A stretch of DNA of 64,000 nt. Origin: Anaerostipes sp. 992a. GTDB lineage: Bacteria > Bacillota > Clostridia > Lachnospirales > Lachnospiraceae. The notes beneath the pieces were generated by a model. The model was given only the letters and a program-made list of their open reading frames with translations, searched no databases and was not told the DNA's origin. The position numbers were made by a program, and so were the translations under genes. The stretch lies in assembly GCF_001940245.1 (NCBI RefSeq), contig NZ_MJIG01000004.1, forward strand, positions 1,240,001-1,304,000, given 5' to 3'. Shown here in pieces: positions 1 through 8,226 of this stretch; the stretch's first letter is position 1, and every line of letters starts with the position of its first letter.

Positions 1-160
1 TTTCCACTCTGTCCTCACCAATCAACTTAATGACTGAGTTAACCGCTGTCATCAGACAGATTACTGTTGGGATAATTCCAGTCACCCAACCCATTAAAGT
101 CTCAGCACCTGCATTAAATACGCTCATAAATGCATTTGCAAAAGTAGAAATTGCTTGCAT
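1..160 (-). CDS. gutA: PTS glucitol/sorbitol-type EIIC, N-terminal part
   Basis: The first 53 codons of a membrane permease run off the left edge. The start ATG lies 6 nt after a strong AAGGAGGGG ribosome site. The visible residues (AGAETLMGWVTGIIPTVICL and onward to IKLIGEDRVE) align by eye with E. coli SrlA, which begins with an amphipathic stretch, a G-V-T-G-I-P membrane segment and an IGxxRVE motif. SrlA-type IIC proteins form part of the channel that imports and phosphorylates a polyol. It follows gutM in the same direction, as in gut operons, and EIIB is presumably outside the window. The substrate need not be glucitol (see the oxidoreductase gene at 4735). Confidence 0.85.
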   Translation of the reverse strand, partial: MQAISTFANAFMSVFNAGAETLMGWVTGIIPTVICLMTAVNSVIKLIGEDRVE

Positions 161-278
161 TCCTACCCCTCCTTCCAATATTTTATTATAACGTTGCTCT
201 CTATGTAATAAGCTCTCCGTCACCGAAAAAATGCTTGGGCCTTCATCGTTCCGGTGCCCTTGGGCTTTTTACACCACC

Positions 279-752
279 CTATAAGTCATCGATATCAAAA
301 TCATCATCTGATGCCGGGATTACCTCCGCTGAAGTCTCCTCCCCTTCTCCAGCATGACTGAATCTCATCTCAAGCGCTTCCATCGCCTGAATATGTCCTT
401 TATAAAACTTCTGGCGCTTTTTCGGCATCGCCCGAAATTCCTCCAGATAATCATAGATACTTTCACCGACCATCGGACGATCCAGTATCTTCTCCATTGG
501 TTTAAAGTGGGCCAATAATGTAATCCCTTCCATAATCTCGCCGCCAGTAATAATCCCTTCACTGTCGCAACCGATAATCACAATGTTCCCACTAGATAAT
601 AAACGACTTCTCTTTTGTCCAATCCCCAGATTTCCCAACTGTCTGCATCTCTGAATCGCTTTTTTATAGCCACGAATCTGAATAATCGAACCAAATGACT
701 GTAGTGTAAACAATACAAACATCAATAGAAAAATCCATTTAATTCCTTCCAT
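279..752 (-). CDS. gutM: GutM-like glucitol operon activator family protein
   Basis: A 157-residue protein starts with one membrane helix (residues about 4-22, IKWIFLLMFVLFTL). The GutM core follows, with the family pattern GxxRSRxxSGNIVIIGCDxxGxI and a glycine-rich continuation. The acidic C-terminal tail (SDDDFDIDDL) is longer than in E. coli GutM. The ATG at 752 is preferred to one 13 codons upstream because it puts the membrane helix at the N-terminus as in the family. GutM is known as an activator of glucitol operons, but its membrane segment leaves the mechanism unclear. It has its own promoter and lies just ahead of EIIC. Confidence 0.82.
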   Translation of the reverse strand: MEGIKWIFLLMFVLFTLQSFGSIIQIRGYKKAIQRCRQLGNLGIGQKRSRLLSSGNIVIIGCDSEGIITGGEIMEGITLLAHFKPMEKILDRPMVGESIYDYLEEFRAMPKKRQKFYKGHIQAMEALEMRFSHAGEGEETSAEVIPASDDDFDIDDL

Positions 753-835
753 TTTTTCCAGTCTTTCCTTCCTAGTTAGCAATTTATACAAAACAGCATG
801 TGAAACACACTCTGTTTTTGTTGAATCTATATATT

Positions 836-863
836 ATTTTACTATATTCTTGCTGTCTGTCAA
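836..863 (-). promoter_or_regulatory. Sigma-A promoter for gutM-gutA
   Basis: On the minus strand TTGACA (858-863) and TAAAAT (836-841) are separated by 16 bp, about 85 nt upstream of the gutM start. Confidence 0.7.
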
Positions 864-878
864 CCTTTTGAGGTTGAA

Positions 879-893
879 AATATGTATAAGTAC
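879..893. promoter_or_regulatory. Putative SorC operator upstream of gutM promoter
   Basis: The 11-mer ATGTATAAGTA at 882-892 also occurs, same strand and exact, at 7244-7254 in the operator cluster upstream of the SorC regulator gene. Here it sits just upstream of the -35 box, where an activator or looping repressor could bind. Assignment to the SorC protein is inference. Confidence 0.45.
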
Positions 894-941
894 TTTTTTA
901 AGAACAATTATTGAATGTTTTGTTCATAAAACTATGCTTTT

Positions 942-1742
942 TTATTTATCTTGCGTGATACCTTCTCTATTTTTCAACTTATCCCGATATTTTCCATAAT
1001 ATCCAGCACTAATTTCATCCTTTTTTGGTGTATGATAGCTTGATAACATATTATCAATAGCCTGCTCTATTTTCTGGGATACCGTAGGCTTGATTCCACG
1101 TTCTCCTTTCATAAGACAAATAATCCTATACGCCTTTGGATTCTTTTTGGCGTACACCAAAACAAACACTGACAAAATACCTATGGTAAACATCCCACAA
1201 GCCATCTGAATCCAGATACCACTCATCTTCTCTTTCTCTTTTTTCACCTGAGCATAGGATAAAAGGGATGTTTTCCCCGTTTTTATCTCATAAAGAACCT
1301 TCTGTCCCTTTCTTGAAAATCCATTCCCTTCTTCCGATAATATCTGCACCTGTTTTTTTGTATCTTTACATAATTTCAGACCATCTAAATCAAGTTTCTT
1401 CGCCATGCCACGTTCTATAACAAATGTATGCTCATCGTAATCTAGCATGATCGTTATATCTCCGCTTCCAGATTCCGTTATTTTTGTAACGATTCCTGTA
1501 TCTCGCAAAAGCTGGCTTTGCTCTGGCATCTTTTGAACATATGCATAAATCAGCATCAGACCACCGAGAACAAAACTAATGATAACAAATAATTTCCATC
1601 CAAATACGGATGCTTCCTTCACTTTTTCTACTTCTTCATCCGTCCAGGCAGAATTGCTGTGATATTCCTGCAGTCCCTCTCTGCCTATATTTAAAATAAT
1701 AGCAATTCCATAAATTCCACTGGCAATCAATATGCCCCACAT
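942..1742 (-). CDS. Hypothetical membrane protein in the PTS operon
   Basis: This 266-aa protein is not recognised. Hydrophobic segments at about residues 2-19, 49-69 and 174-198 suggest two N-terminal helices and one later helix. Between the second and third lies a roughly 100-residue soluble domain (TGIVTKITESGSGDITIMLD onward) that could be an extracytoplasmic beta domain. The C-terminus is basic and probably cytoplasmic. A good ribosome site (AAAGGAG) precedes the ATG. It sits between EIIA and gutM in the same direction, so it may act with transport or sensing, but no function can be assigned. Confidence 0.65.
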   Translation of the reverse strand: MWGILIASGIYGIAIILNIGREGLQEYHSNSAWTDEEVEKVKEASVFGWKLFVIISFVLGGLMLIYAYVQKMPEQSQLLRDTGIVTKITESGSGDITIMLDYDEHTFVIERGMAKKLDLDGLKLCKDTKKQVQILSEEGNGFSRKGQKVLYEIKTGKTSLLSYAQVKKEKEKMSGIWIQMACGMFTIGILSVFVLVYAKKNPKAYRIICLMKGERGIKPTVSQKIEQAIDNMLSSYHTPKKDEISAGYYGKYRDKLKNREGITQDK

Positions 1743-1886
1743 ATTTCTAATCTCCTTTATCCCGCACCTTTTCTATAAATTGTATTGTTTTTCATCACAT
1801 GAAAAAGTTAAAAAAATTTCTTATGTAACGAAAAAGGACATAGTACAAACTATGTCCCCTATTACACTTATATTGTTATGTACGAA

Positions 1887-2258
1887 TTAATAAATCTCAA
1901 TAGTTGCACCAGCTACTAAATCATTCGCTGTTACCACTTCATCTCCCTCTAACATAATGCATCCTGGTCTTTCTGCTTCTGGACCACCCTTGAAATCAAG
2001 TGTACAATGTCCTAAACCTCTTAATGTTGCATTCGCTTCAGAACCAACTGCAGATACGGTAAATGGCATATCAGCGATTACAAAAGTATCTCCAACCTTT
2101 ACGTCTTCTACTAATTCTGCTGCTTCATGTAGTACACATAATTCTGCTAATGCAGGTGGTGCATCGTCATTAAAGATAATGATAAAGTTAGTCTCTGGAT
2201 CCCCTAAAAATGCAAATGCATCTGGTCCATTTCCTGTAATTTTTGAACAATATTTCAT
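1887..2258 (-). CDS. gutB: PTS glucitol/sorbitol-type EIIA
   Basis: This 123-aa soluble protein matches the length and pattern of SrlB-type EIIA proteins. The likely phospho-accepting histidine is His44 in CVLHEAAEL, matching the FIHCH site of E. coli SrlB. The later VGDTF, AVGSEAN and LGHCTLDFKG blocks also match the family. In the PTS it accepts phosphate from HPr and passes it to EIIB. An AAGGAGGAG ribosome site precedes the ATG. It is separated from the upstream aldolase gene by a terminator and a strong promoter, so PTS subunit expression can be uncoupled from the enzymes. Confidence 0.9.
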   Translation of the reverse strand: MKYCSKITGNGPDAFAFLGDPETNFIIIFNDDAPPALAELCVLHEAAELVEDVKVGDTFVIADMPFTVSAVGSEANATLRGLGHCTLDFKGGPEAERPGCIMLEGDEVVTANDLVAGATIEIY

Positions 2259-2298
2259 ATTGCTCCTCCTTTCTACTATTAGCCAACATCCTTATTTA

Positions 2299-2327
2299 AT
2301 TTTACCTTCTTATATGTAGCCTGTCAA
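2299..2327 (-). promoter_or_regulatory. Promoter for PTS EIIA
   Basis: TTGACA (2322-2327), a 17-bp spacer and TAAAAT (2299-2304) lie about 40 nt upstream of the EIIA start on the minus strand. Confidence 0.8.
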
Positions 2328-2469
2328 TATGAGATTGTGAAATTTTACTAAATAAAGTGTATATTTTTTCTATTTCTAATGGAACTTTATGTTCAGAATG
2401 CTGAAGTTTTTTACTTCATTCATATTTTCCCAGAAGCATCAAAGGTCACTTCCAGGCGATGAAATGCCC

Positions 2470-2498
2470 AAAAAGGGCCAGGAACATTCTCCCGGCCC
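2470..2498 (-). terminator. Rho-independent terminator after the aldolase gene
   Basis: On the minus strand a GGGCC(G)GGA / TCC(T)GGCCC stem is followed directly by TTTTT. It lies 22 nt after the aldolase stop and separates the enzyme genes from the PTS genes. Confidence 0.85.
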
Positions 2499-2519
2499 TT
2501 ACACGGATGAAACTTTCTT

Positions 2520-3347
2520 CTATTTTGTTTCGAATACTGAGTAGTAATGTTTTAAACAATTCTGGATACCTGCTTTGATAGCAGCTCTTAAGGACAGATA
2601 GTCTTTTGCTCCACTTTCGTCTGCAGATGCCATTGCTGCCAGATATAAGTCTGTATAGATATTTACTTTGGAGATTCCTTCTTTTGCACAGCGGTTTAAG
2701 TTGTCATCTCCAGATCCGGATCCTCCATGAAGTACCAATGGTACATCGGTTGCCGCATGAATCTCTGCGAGACGGTCAAAGCTGATCTCTGGAATTGCTT
2801 TTGCCTTGTATACTCCATGTGCCGTTCCGATGGAAATTGCCAGAGAATCACATCCGGATTCTTCACAGAATTTCTTTGCCTCTTCTGCAGTTGTGTACAG
2901 TGCATCTGTATCATTTTCATCGAAGTTGCTTGCAACGTGTCCAATCTCTGCTTCTACGGATACATCTTTCGCTTTGGCATATTCCACCACTTCCTTTGTG
3001 ATAGCAACATTTTCCTCAAAACTCTTCATGGATGCGTCGATCATAACGGATGTAAATCCAAGATCAATGGCCTTTTTACATGTCTCTACACTCATACCAT
3101 GGTCTAAATGCAGTACAACCGGTACAGATGCAGCATCTGCATATTTCTTTCCGACCAGAGCAGCATCCTCCAGGGTAAGGTTATCTCCCAAATGTGCTTC
3201 TGCCACACCAACGATCAGAGGCAGACCTAATTCTTGTGCTACTCCAACATGATATTTGATGCTTTCCATATCCAATACATTGGCAGATGGAATGGCATAA
3301 TGTCCTTCCTGCGCTTTTTTAAATAATTCTTTGGAATTTACTAACAT
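2520..3347 (-). CDS. Class II ketose-bisphosphate aldolase family protein
   Basis: This 275-aa enzyme belongs to the zinc-dependent fructose/tagatose-bisphosphate aldolase family. The catalytic Asp82 and zinc ligand His83 are in HLDHG, and the other zinc histidines are probably His177 (GTAHG) and His207 (VLHGGSG). Length and motifs are complete, so it should be active in aldol cleavage of a phosphorylated ketose. Its operon partners (DRL-like oxidoreductase, TIM-like isomerase, glucitol-type PTS) point to a ketose phosphate from an unusual polyol rather than fructose bisphosphate. The exact substrate cannot be read from sequence. It lies 11 nt after yjbQ. Confidence 0.88.
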   Translation of the reverse strand: MLVNSKELFKKAQEGHYAIPSANVLDMESIKYHVGVAQELGLPLIVGVAEAHLGDNLTLEDAALVGKKYADAASVPVVLHLDHGMSVETCKKAIDLGFTSVMIDASMKSFEENVAITKEVVEYAKAKDVSVEAEIGHVASNFDENDTDALYTTAEEAKKFCEESGCDSLAISIGTAHGVYKAKAIPEISFDRLAEIHAATDVPLVLHGGSGSGDDNLNRCAKEGISKVNIYTDLYLAAMASADESGAKDYLSLRAAIKAGIQNCLKHYYSVFETK

Positions 3348-3358
3348 GAAAAATCCTC

Positions 3359-3889
3359 CTATTCACCAATAATAATAATCTTACATTTACGTTCACGCTC
3401 ACGTGTACGGTCAAAGTCTACAAAATATACATATCCTGTAGATCCGACTCCCAATTTTCCTTCGTCGACTTCTAAGGTTGCACTGGACCCTAAGATGGTA
3501 GATTTCAAATGGGCATCACAGTTTAATAACGCAGTACGATCTCCACCCGGAAGATAATCTGCTGCATTCGGCCAGGATTCCACATCTAAGAAATGAGCTT
3601 CACCTGGATACATGTATCCGCCTGCTGGTGGCATTTCTGTCTGATTAGGAATGATTTTCTGTAATGCTTTATCTAAATCGATCTGAAGAAATTCTGTTCC
3701 ATCCTCGATGGTATCATGTACAAATTCTTCAAAAAATACAGAGCATGTTGTATGAGGAGAAATAATCGTAACGATTCCATTTTGAATATTACTATTTGTA
3801 ATCGCTTCTTTTACCTGAGGGGTAATATTGATAAAAGTAGGTGTGGTACCATGTGATTTTAACTTAATTGTTTCTTTATATACAGCCAT
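3359..3889 (-). CDS. yjbQ: YjbQ family (UPF0047) protein
   Basis: This 176-residue protein carries the UPF0047/YjbQ signatures SPHTTCSV and LNCDAHLKSTILGSS, whose histidines form the probable active site. It is longer than the usual family length of about 135-140 aa because of an insert around residues 75-115 containing PPAGGYMYPGEAH. E. coli YjbQ has been reported to have weak thiamine-phosphate synthase activity, but its true role is uncertain. Its place among sugar phosphate enzymes suggests a metabolic function here. It is tightly spaced with its neighbours. Confidence 0.85.
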   Translation of the reverse strand: MAVYKETIKLKSHGTTPTFINITPQVKEAITNSNIQNGIVTIISPHTTCSVFFEEFVHDTIEDGTEFLQIDLDKALQKIIPNQTEMPPAGGYMYPGEAHFLDVESWPNAADYLPGGDRTALLNCDAHLKSTILGSSATLEVDEGKLGVGSTGYVYFVDFDRTRERERKCKIIIIGE

Positions 3890-3907
3890 CGTTCGTCCTC
3901 CTATTTA

Positions 3908-4603
3908 CTATTTACCTGTTCGTTCGTTATAAGCTTTTATAATCGCTTCTGCCATCTCTCTTACACGTAATGCTGGTGATGGTGCATTTAAGATACCAGA
4001 GGTACATCCCGTTCCATCAGAACCAGCTTTTACAATCTTGTAGCAGTCTTCTGCCGTGCTTACTCCAGAAGCGATCATTGGCTGAACATTTGGATTGACT
4101 TCCAGCATCTGTTTCACTGTTTCAACCATATAAGAATCATCTGCAATCTGTCCGGTTCCGATTAAGTCTGTAGGCTCTGCAATGATAATATCAGGATCCA
4201 TAATCGCAACTGCCTTTGCTTCTGTCGTGGAATCTGCACATGCAATTGCAATAATTCCCAATTCTTTGCAGCGTCTGATCGTCTTATATAATTCGCTTAA
4301 TGTTTTTGGATTTTCAGCGTGGTTAATAAAGGTCGCTTCTACTCCAGCTTCTTTTAATGCTTCTGGAAGAATTTTCGCCATCCCGCGTCCAGGAGTCAGA
4401 GAATCCATAGACTGTGCACAGATGGTCAAATGCTTTGTATTTTCCTTAATCAAACGAACGTCTACTAATGGACATGTAAAATAGATCTGGATTCCTGTAT
4501 CTTCTGCTACTTTATCTGCTGCTTTTGCCAGTTCCAGGCTGGATTCCCCATACAAATAATTTTTAGGATTTACAACCAAAAATGGTACTCTTGCTTCTGC
4601 CAT
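3908..4603 (-). CDS. Triose-phosphate isomerase family protein, tetrose isomerase-like context
   Basis: This 231-aa TIM-barrel protein keeps the TIM catalytic set: Asn12 and Lys14 (VNPKN), His95 (FINHAENPK) and Glu143 (IAEPTDLIGTG). The start at 4603 has an AGAAAGGA ribosome site; an upstream in-frame ATG at 4678 would add 25 residues without homology. It diverges from housekeeping TpiA, with a short length reminiscent of archaeal TIM and of isomerases from tetritol pathways such as EryH and LerI. It probably interconverts aldose and ketose phosphates made in this pathway. No tpiA of housekeeping type was seen in the window for comparison. Confidence 0.82.
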   Translation of the reverse strand: MAEARVPFLVVNPKNYLYGESSLELAKAADKVAEDTGIQIYFTCPLVDVRLIKENTKHLTICAQSMDSLTPGRGMAKILPEALKEAGVEATFINHAENPKTLSELYKTIRRCKELGIIAIACADSTTEAKAVAIMDPDIIIAEPTDLIGTGQIADDSYMVETVKQMLEVNPNVQPMIASGVSTAEDCYKIVKAGSDGTGCTSGILNAPSPALRVREMAEAIIKAYNERTGK

Positions 4604-4734
4604 AATAAATATCCTTTCTCTCATAAATCGAATAGATTCATAACAATGGTAACAATTTCTCCCCATGATTCTAAACAAGTACGCCGCAAAAGGCGTACTT
4701 GTAAAGATAAATATCAGCTAATTAGAGCAATCTC

Positions 4735-6057
4735 TTATAATAAATTTGTTTTTCCGTACATTTTATCCTGTTCCTGACGTAACTTATAGATTAATGTTGT
4801 CTTGTCAAGATCGATCATATCTAATGTAAGAAGCTGTCCTTTTTTACAATCTTTCTTCATAACAGCACCTTTTGTTACAAGACCAAATGGTACATACATA
4901 TTCTTGTCAGATTCTTCAGCAGAGCAGATAGAACCGTGTGTTGTATATCCACCAATACCATCGATTACCTGTCCAGCTTTTAAGTCAACTTTCGCACGTG
5001 TAATACATTCAGATACTAAACCATCGATTGGTACACATGTTGTTTCCTGATCAATGACTAACTTAGCAACTGTTAATGGTGTTTCTAAGTTACATAAGTG
5101 ATATGGACGGTATAATGTCCAAAGTGGTCCAGGACCCATGCTGTGGTATCCCATCTGGTAAGCGATTTCATCGTTCGGTGTAGAAACAGTTACGAATACT
5201 CCAGGAGCAACTCCGTTAACATATTCAACTACGCCATGTTTATTTAAGATACCGCCATCTTCTTTTAATTTAAAGATGTCATTTAACTGTTTGATACCTT
5301 CTGTACCAGGAGCTGTTTCTGGTCCATGTCCACCGATAACATCTGGAACTAATCCTGTGTAGTTAGACATAGCAGTCATTTCTACCATTGTCTTTGTACC
5401 ATCTTTGAATGCACAAAGCATTTTTGGAGACATTTTTCTTCTTGTAGCTTCTTCTAATACAGTATCTGGGTTACAGTCATAATCAAGTTTGTTGTTTTTA
5501 CCTTTACCCATTACTTCAACATTCATACCCATTGCTTTTGCAAAGCAGTATAATTCCATAACGGCACCTGGTTCATCCCCTGCAGATCCTGTGTATAATA
5601 CACCTTTCTGTTCTGCATATTTCTTCAGGTAAGGTCCAATAACTACGTCTGTTTCTACGTTCATCATTACAACGTGTTTTCCGTTGTCCATAGCATCTGT
5701 AGAAACTTTTGCTCCAACATCAGGTACACCTGTTACATCAACAACAACTTCTACAGCGTCAGCCTGAGTAACGATGTTAGAATCAGCTGTAGCAACATAT
5801 TTTCCAGCTTCTAAAGCAGCATTTGCTTCTGCTACTGTGTTACATACTGCAATATCTTCTTTTGCTACGCCTGCATATTCAAAAGCATGTACAGCGTTCT
5901 CAACAACAATATCAGATACAACTGCTGGTTTGATACCATTCATTAATACCATCTGAGTTGTCATTCCACGACCCATCTGTCCAGCACCAACGATACCTGT
6001 ATTGATGATTTTGCCTTCTGCCTGTCTTTTGATTAATTTCTGATCCATATTAAGCAT
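4735..6057 (-). CDS. SAF-domain NAD(P)-dependent oxidoreductase, DRL (DXR-like) type
   Basis: This 440-aa enzyme has an N-terminal Rossmann domain (GAGQMG at residues 24-29) of the homoserine dehydrogenase type and a C-terminal SAF-like domain (about residues 345-415). This architecture is that of the DXR-like (DRL) family, described in Brucella as an alternative 1-deoxy-D-xylulose 5-phosphate reductoisomerase, and of related proteins in sugar operons. Such enzymes couple redox chemistry to carbon-skeleton rearrangement between a branched and a linear sugar phosphate. Acting downstream of a polyol PTS it could oxidise a branched polyol phosphate to a linear ketose phosphate. The substrate is inferred. 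AAGGAGG precedes the chosen ATG. Confidence 0.75.
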   Translation of the reverse strand: MLNMDQKLIKRQAEGKIINTGIVGAGQMGRGMTTQMVLMNGIKPAVVSDIVVENAVHAFEYAGVAKEDIAVCNTVAEANAALEAGKYVATADSNIVTQADAVEVVVDVTGVPDVGAKVSTDAMDNGKHVVMMNVETDVVIGPYLKKYAEQKGVLYTGSAGDEPGAVMELYCFAKAMGMNVEVMGKGKNNKLDYDCNPDTVLEEATRRKMSPKMLCAFKDGTKTMVEMTAMSNYTGLVPDVIGGHGPETAPGTEGIKQLNDIFKLKEDGGILNKHGVVEYVNGVAPGVFVTVSTPNDEIAYQMGYHSMGPGPLWTLYRPYHLCNLETPLTVAKLVIDQETTCVPIDGLVSECITRAKVDLKAGQVIDGIGGYTTHGSICSAEESDKNMYVPFGLVTKGAVMKKDCKKGQLLTLDMIDLDKTTLIYKLRQEQDKMYGKTNLL

Positions 6058-6156
6058 ACCTAAAATTCCTCCTTGCTTTTAAAAATCATTTTACTACTCT
6101 ATGCCAAGAACCGCATCCTAAAAAGGCCCAAGGGATTTGTGTTCCTAAACATCTTA

Positions 6157-7149
6157 CTATAACATCTTCTGTGCACAATCCACATCGGTAATCAAAATAT
6201 TGATAAATTGTGCACGGATCGCTCCTTTGATGGCATTGACCTTTTCCACTCCACCGCCAATTCCTACGCGGTTTTCCACTTTCTTTAACTGGTCCAGTGG
6301 AATACTTGCCACCTTGTCATTAAATTCCCGGAAAGGTTCCGTATTGCCTTCTTTATTGAAATACCGAAGTGCAATATCACCAACCGCTCCTCGCTCTACA
6401 AATTCATCCAGCTTTTTCTCATCAATGTATCCAGCTGATACCATAGTAGAACCGCCTCGCTCAGGAATTCCAATTCCCATGACTACACTATTTAACTTTT
6501 TAAAATAGTCATATATATAATTCACAGACTTTTCCTGAAGGAAGCCTTTCATAACTTCTTCATTGGAAAATACTGCTGGAGCCAAAAATTGAACATATCT
6601 GCCACCAAACTTTTGTGCAAAGCTGGCTGCAATCTGATTGGCCTGCACATCAATCTTGCCCATCTTGGTCTGGCTGATGCCTCCAAACAAAGGAACAAAT
6701 AAAAACTGCTTGTCAAACTCATACTGCTTCTTAACATTAGCTACATTATATAAGGTATAGCCCATGGCCAATCCAATGGTGTCCCCATCCTTAAACAAAT
6801 GTGAAAGATATTCAAAGCTTGCTTCACTCAATCGCTGTATTCTGTCCTCATATGTATCCAACGGCTGATTATCTACGATAATGACTTCTTTCAAACCATA
6901 TTTTCTTTCCAAGTCCTTCTCCATCTTACCGTAATCAAAATCAATTGGATTGATCACTTCGATTCTGACAATTCCCTGCTCGCGTCCAAGTTTGAGCATC
7001 CTCGAAACTGTGGCTCTAGATAATCCTAAGGAATCGCAAATGCTTTGTTGGGTCATCTGATCTGTATAATATAAATCACAACATTTATAAATCAGTCTCA
7101 AATCATCAACTATCTTTTTCATTTCCTCCTCCAATCTATTGTTGTCCAC
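6157..7149 (-). CDS. SorC-family sugar-binding transcriptional regulator
   Basis: This 330-aa protein has an N-terminal helix-turn-helix (about residues 30-52, QQSICDSLGLSRATVSRML) and a SorC-type phosphosugar-binding domain from about residue 75 to the end, including GLAMGYT and GIGGGVEKV. SorC regulators respond to sugar phosphates and control adjacent catabolic operons. It is the first gene of the minus-strand polyol locus and 99 bp from the oxidoreductase gene. The strong promoter upstream and repeated ATGTATAA sites suggest autoregulation and control of the PTS promoters. Confidence 0.9.
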   Translation of the reverse strand: MDNNRLEEEMKKIVDDLRLIYKCCDLYYTDQMTQQSICDSLGLSRATVSRMLKLGREQGIVRIEVINPIDFDYGKMEKDLERKYGLKEVIIVDNQPLDTYEDRIQRLSEASFEYLSHLFKDGDTIGLAMGYTLYNVANVKKQYEFDKQFLFVPLFGGISQTKMGKIDVQANQIAASFAQKFGGRYVQFLAPAVFSNEEVMKGFLQEKSVNYIYDYFKKLNSVVMGIGIPERGGSTMVSAGYIDEKKLDEFVERGAVGDIALRYFNKEGNTEPFREFNDKVASIPLDQLKKVENRVGIGGGVEKVNAIKGAIRAQFINILITDVDCAQKML

Positions 7150-7197
7150 ACATTTTCATTATTTATGTTTTCTTTGATGTCTTATCCTTACAATGTT

Positions 7198-7226
7198 ATT
7201 GTAACAAGTCATTTTTACATTGTCAA
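7198..7226 (-). promoter_or_regulatory. Promoter of the SorC-led operon
   Basis: TTGACA (7221-7226), a 17-bp spacer and TACAAT (7198-7203) lie about 50 nt upstream of the regulator start. Confidence 0.8.
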
Positions 7227-7241
7227 ACATTTTTATTGAAT

Positions 7242-7283
7242 AAATGTATAAGTATGTTATTTATACATTTGATTTATACATTT
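7242..7283. promoter_or_regulatory. Putative SorC operator cluster
   Basis: A perfect 10-bp inverted repeat, AAATGTATAA (7242-7251) and TTATACATTT (7261-7270), is followed by a third half-site TTATACATTT at 7274-7283. The cluster is immediately upstream of the -35 box, a usual place for SorC-family operators. Confidence 0.65.
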
Positions 7284-7415
7284 GTGCAAATAAGTAGCGG
7301 GAATATGAGAAAGTATAGTTCTGTCCTATATCTATGGTGTAAAATTTCATTTCATTCTTACAATATCTCTGTGCAGAGAATAATACTACATCCTTTCTTT
7401 TCTTTCACTGTAAGA

Positions 7416-7458
7416 AAAAGAAGCCTTTGGTTTTATTTTCCAAAGACTTCTTCTTATT
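7416..7458. terminator. Bidirectional hairpin terminator
   Basis: AAGAAGCCTTTGG (7418-7430) pairs with CCAAAGACTTCTT (7440-7452) with one bulge, with A/T-rich tails on both sides. It ends the SDR transcript on the minus strand. Confidence 0.7.
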
Positions 7459-7460
7459 TT

Positions 7461-8207
7461 TCATAAATTCACGGACCTTCCACCATCAATCACATAATTA
7501 CTTCCAGTAATCCAGCGGGCTTCCTCTGAAATCAGATAACAGACAAGCTTTGATACATCTGCTGCCGTTCCAATTCCCATTGGATACTCCTTTGCAGTTT
7601 CCTCCAGAAATTCCTCATACTCAAAATGTTCGATCAACTGGTTCTTTACCTGAAATCCCGTATTGATCATTCCGGGATTCACAGAATTTACCCGAATATA
7701 GTATTTTGCCAATTCCTTTGCCAGAGACTGAGTCATCATATCCACTGCAGCCTTGCATGCGGAATAGGCCATACAGCCTCCGGTAATCTTAGAAGCGATG
7801 GAAGAGATATTCACAACACATCCATATTCCGCATGTTTGATCAGGCGAAGCAGCTTCTTTGTTACTCGAAATGGAACATGAACATTCACATCGAACATGT
7901 GCTGCCACTGTTCCTTTGTAATCTGCTCAATCCCTCCACCTGCCATAATTCCTACATTATTAATCAGCACATTCACATATCCGTAACGATCCAGAAGATA
8001 ATGATAAACATCCGACAGTGCTTCTTCCGTTGTAATATCCCCCTTTAGAAAGACTGCTTTCTCTGATGCCACCAACTTTTTTGCTCCTTCTATTCTTGCT
8101 GCATCTCTGGAGATCGATACCACTTCATATCCCCTTTCCAGAAGATCCTGTACGATAGTCAGTCCAAGACCTCCTGTTCCTCCGGTAATAAATGCAACTT
8201 TCTTCAT
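7461..8207 (-). CDS. Short-chain dehydrogenase/reductase
   Basis: A 248-residue classical SDR. The cofactor motif TGGTGGLG is near the N-terminus, NNVG lies in the middle, and the catalytic set is Ser in NISSIAS with Tyr and Lys in YSACK. The C-terminal GSNYVIDGG motif is intact. The ATG at 8207 follows AGAGG at a good distance; an in-frame GTG 12 nt upstream is too close to that site. It follows pepD by 19 nt, so the two are probably cotranscribed. The substrate cannot be predicted from the sequence. Confidence 0.85.
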   Translation of the reverse strand: MKKVAFITGGTGGLGLTIVQDLLERGYEVVSISRDAARIEGAKKLVASEKAVFLKGDITTEEALSDVYHYLLDRYGYVNVLINNVGIMAGGGIEQITKEQWQHMFDVNVHVPFRVTKKLLRLIKHAEYGCVVNISSIASKITGGCMAYSACKAAVDMMTQSLAKELAKYYIRVNSVNPGMINTGFQVKNQLIEHFEYEEFLEETAKEYPMGIGTAADVSKLVCYLISEEARWITGSNYVIDGGRSVNL

Positions 8208-8226
8208 AGAACTTAACACCTCTTCT

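Noticed and set aside
221..271. Terminator between gutM and gutA
   Set aside because: The GGGC/GCCC pairing is weak with a 15-nt loop and the two genes are expected to be cotranscribed.
2727..3252. Long plus-strand frames opposite the aldolase gene
   Set aside because: They are shadows of the conserved minus-strand aldolase, with no ribosome sites or homology.
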